Positions 62,862 to 64,000 of a stretch of DNA of 64,000 nucleotides are shown one piece after another. The translations under genes and the position numbers were made by a program. Numbering within the stretch: position 1 is the stretch's first letter; the number at the start of each line of letters is the position of its first letter. The DNA lies in the NCBI RefSeq assembly GCF_900178005.1, contig NZ_FXBS01000005.1, forward strand, positions 124,001-188,000. Direction: 5' to 3'. A model generated the notes under the pieces. The model did no database searches and had not been told where the DNA came from. It saw only the letters and a list, made by a program, of their open reading frames with translations. This stretch comes from Tuberibacillus sp. Marseille-P3662. Lineage in GTDB: Bacteria > Bacillota > Bacilli > Bacillales > Sporolactobacillaceae.

Positions 62862-63383
62862 TTATTGATTTTTAAATGCATCCCGGACGCATTGTCTGAT
62901 ATCACGAAAATCTTGACTTGGTTTGTGCGTGCCATGGGTGCGCCAGTTTTTGATAAGCGTATCAATCGCTGCTGGTTGATTTAGTTGTTCATGCAAACGA
63001 TCTTGATTTGGGTTAGCTTTCGATTTTCGATGGTCTGTTGATACCATCTGAAGGTCATTCATATGTTCCAGCCAGTACAAGACCGCGGCGACGATGTGTT
63101 TGCATACTCTGGCATCGTCAGGGCAATCACAGCCGAACATGACGTTGTTGACGACATAATCTGGGGTTGTCGTTAGCCGCAGCATGACTTGATAGGTGTA
63201 GGCGCGGCTGCCTTGAACAGCAGCCATGGCCTCCCGCCCATAATCATTAAGATGAAAGGATTCAACACTACCGCTTTTGTATAAGCGTCTTCCGCGGGTT
63301 AAACGGCTATCATCAGCTAAATCCAAACAATCATTTTCAAGACGTTCTTTGACCCCTCTAAGTCTTATCGATCCACGATTCAT
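62862..63383 (-). CDS. SWIM zinc-finger protein (YwqB-like)
   Basis: A 173-residue protein with a central SWIM motif, CDCPDDARVCKHIVAAVLYW (C-x-C, C-x-H), that binds zinc and often nucleic acid or protein partners. It is the downstream partner of the SNF2 helicase gene, as in ywqB-ywqA of Bacillus subtilis. Role unknown. The start codon overlaps the helicase stop (TAATG). Confidence 0.85.
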   Translation of the reverse strand: MNRGSIRLRGVKERLENDCLDLADDSRLTRGRRLYKSGSVESFHLNDYGREAMAAVQGSRAYTYQVMLRLTTTPDYVVNNVMFGCDCPDDARVCKHIVAAVLYWLEHMNDLQMVSTDHRKSKANPNQDRLHEQLNQPAAIDTLIKNWRTHGTHKPSQDFRDIRQCVRDAFKNQ

Positions 63384-64000
63384 TAAAGATCAACCTTTTC
63401 TCGTAATTGAACCAGTTCGTAAATTTCCTGGTCGTTCATTTCTGTTAACCACTGATCCCCTTGACCAAGGATATTTTCTGTTAATGCCTTTTTGCTATCA
63501 ATAAGCTCGTCAATTCGCTTCTCTAGTGTGCCTTCACAGATTAATTTATAGACTTCGACATTTTTGTATTGGCCGATCCGGTACGAGCGGTCGGTTGCTT
63601 GTTCTTCAACCGCCGGATTCCACCAACGATCAAAGTGGATGACGTGATTCGCTTCGGTTAAATTTAAACCTAGTCCACCAGCCCTTAATGATAAAATCAG
63701 GACTTTTTTCTGTGTACTTGGGTCTTGAAAATGATCAACGACGGTCTGACGTTTTTTTGCATTAAGCTGTCCATGGAAAAACGCGACCTGAGCATCCGGA
63801 TATTGATGTTCGATTGTGCTTTGAATCATATGGCCCATGCGAACGTACTGCGTGAACACAAGGACATTTTCATCTTCGGCCATTAAAGGATCTAGAATGT
63901 TAAAAAAGGCGGACAACTTGCCGGATGATATGAGATCAGGTTGGGCGTCTGTCTGTACCAAGGCTGGGTGATTGCAAATTTGTTTCAGCCGATTTAAGGA
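63383..64000 (-). CDS. SNF2-type helicase, C-terminal part (YwqA-like)
   Basis: The last 205 residues of a SNF2/RapA-like ATPase; the N-terminal part lies beyond the window end. Visible are helicase motifs IV (VLVFTQYVRMGHMI), V (ILSLRAGGLGLNLTEANHVIHFD) and VI (QATDRSYRIGQYKNVEVYKLI). It moves along DNA using ATP. The frame is open to base 64000. Confidence 0.92.
   Translation of the reverse strand, partial: SLNRLKQICNHPALVQTDAQPDLISSGKLSAFFNILDPLMAEDENVLVFTQYVRMGHMIQSTIEHQYPDAQVAFFHGQLNAKKRQTVVDHFQDPSTQKKVLILSLRAGGLGLNLTEANHVIHFDRWWNPAVEEQATDRSYRIGQYKNVEVYKLICEGTLEKRIDELIDSKKALTENILGQGDQWLTEMNDQEIYELVQLREKVDL

Noticed and set aside
1-64000. tRNA or rRNA genes
   Set aside because: No cloverleaf or rRNA-like stretch was recognised on either strand by eye; a tRNAscan run would settle it.

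Overview
ORGANISM. The window looks like chromosomal DNA of a low-to-moderate GC, endospore-forming Gram-positive bacterium of the Bacillales. Evidence: strong AGGAGG-type ribosome sites, frequent TTG and GTG starts, sigma-A promoters with 17-base spacers, lipobox signal peptides, an S-box (SAM-I) riboswitch, a gamma-type small acid-soluble spore protein, cre-like operators and many Bacillus families (YxjG, OpuC, YkvI, YwaF, YkfB/YkfC, MetNIQ, YvrJ, CshA, YwqA/YwqB). I cannot name the genus from the sequence alone. LAYOUT. 1-4.4 kb: sugar-kinase tail, hexulose-phosphate synthase and isomerase, and a TRAP transporter. 4.4-5.6 kb: a YxjG-type methionine synthase. 5.6-10.5 kb: accessory region with a dispersed repeat, a small membrane protein, two related centromere-like iteron arrays separated by decayed DNA, and a parM-parR plasmid-type segregation pair. 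10.6-15.5 kb: DrrAB-type ABC exporter, aldo/keto reductase, relic of an amino-acid-binding protein, DHA2 drug exporter. 15.8-19.2 kb: OpuC-type osmoprotectant ABC transporter. 19.4-27.9 kb: LacI regulator and sugar ABC transporter with ThuA, two Gfo/Idh/MocA oxidoreductases and a TIM-barrel isomerase, probably for 3-keto-glycoside chemistry. 28-32.4 kb: deacylase, GNAT and N-acylamino acid racemase resembling the D-to-L amino acid conversion pathway, plus YkvI. 32.4-35.9 kb: IclR-controlled galactonate uptake and dehydration with cre-like sites. 35.9-44.7 kb: YwaF, spore protein, MFS exporter behind an attenuator, CorA, an RsgA paralogue behind a leader peptide and hairpin, an Eis acetyltransferase and SulP. 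44.8-46.2 kb: NERD-domain gene bracketed by apparently identical 110-base direct repeats. 46.3-50.1 kb: DUF3870, DUF819 permease, YkfB epimerase and YkfC endopeptidase (murein peptide recycling). 50.3-53.5 kb: flavin monooxygenase with an ATP-grasp partner, then two CBO0543-type membrane proteins. 53.6-56.4 kb: metNIQ under a SAM riboswitch. 56.5-64 kb: twin-P-loop ATPase, FUSC-type membrane protein, cold-shock protein, CshA helicase, DUF1659/DUF2922/YvrJ/amidase cassette, SWIM protein and the C-terminal part of a SNF2 helicase. HOW THE GENES WORK TOGETHER. Most of the window is catabolic and uptake operons, each with its own regulator or terminator. The unusual parts are the duplicated centromere-like arrays at parMR, the roughly 21-base periodic GCGCAATT arrays (two exact copies flank the NERD gene, more lie near 50.2 and 57.7 kb), an inverted pair of dispersed elements at 5.7 and 38.5 kb, and candidate attenuation leaders ahead of rsgA and an MFS gene.
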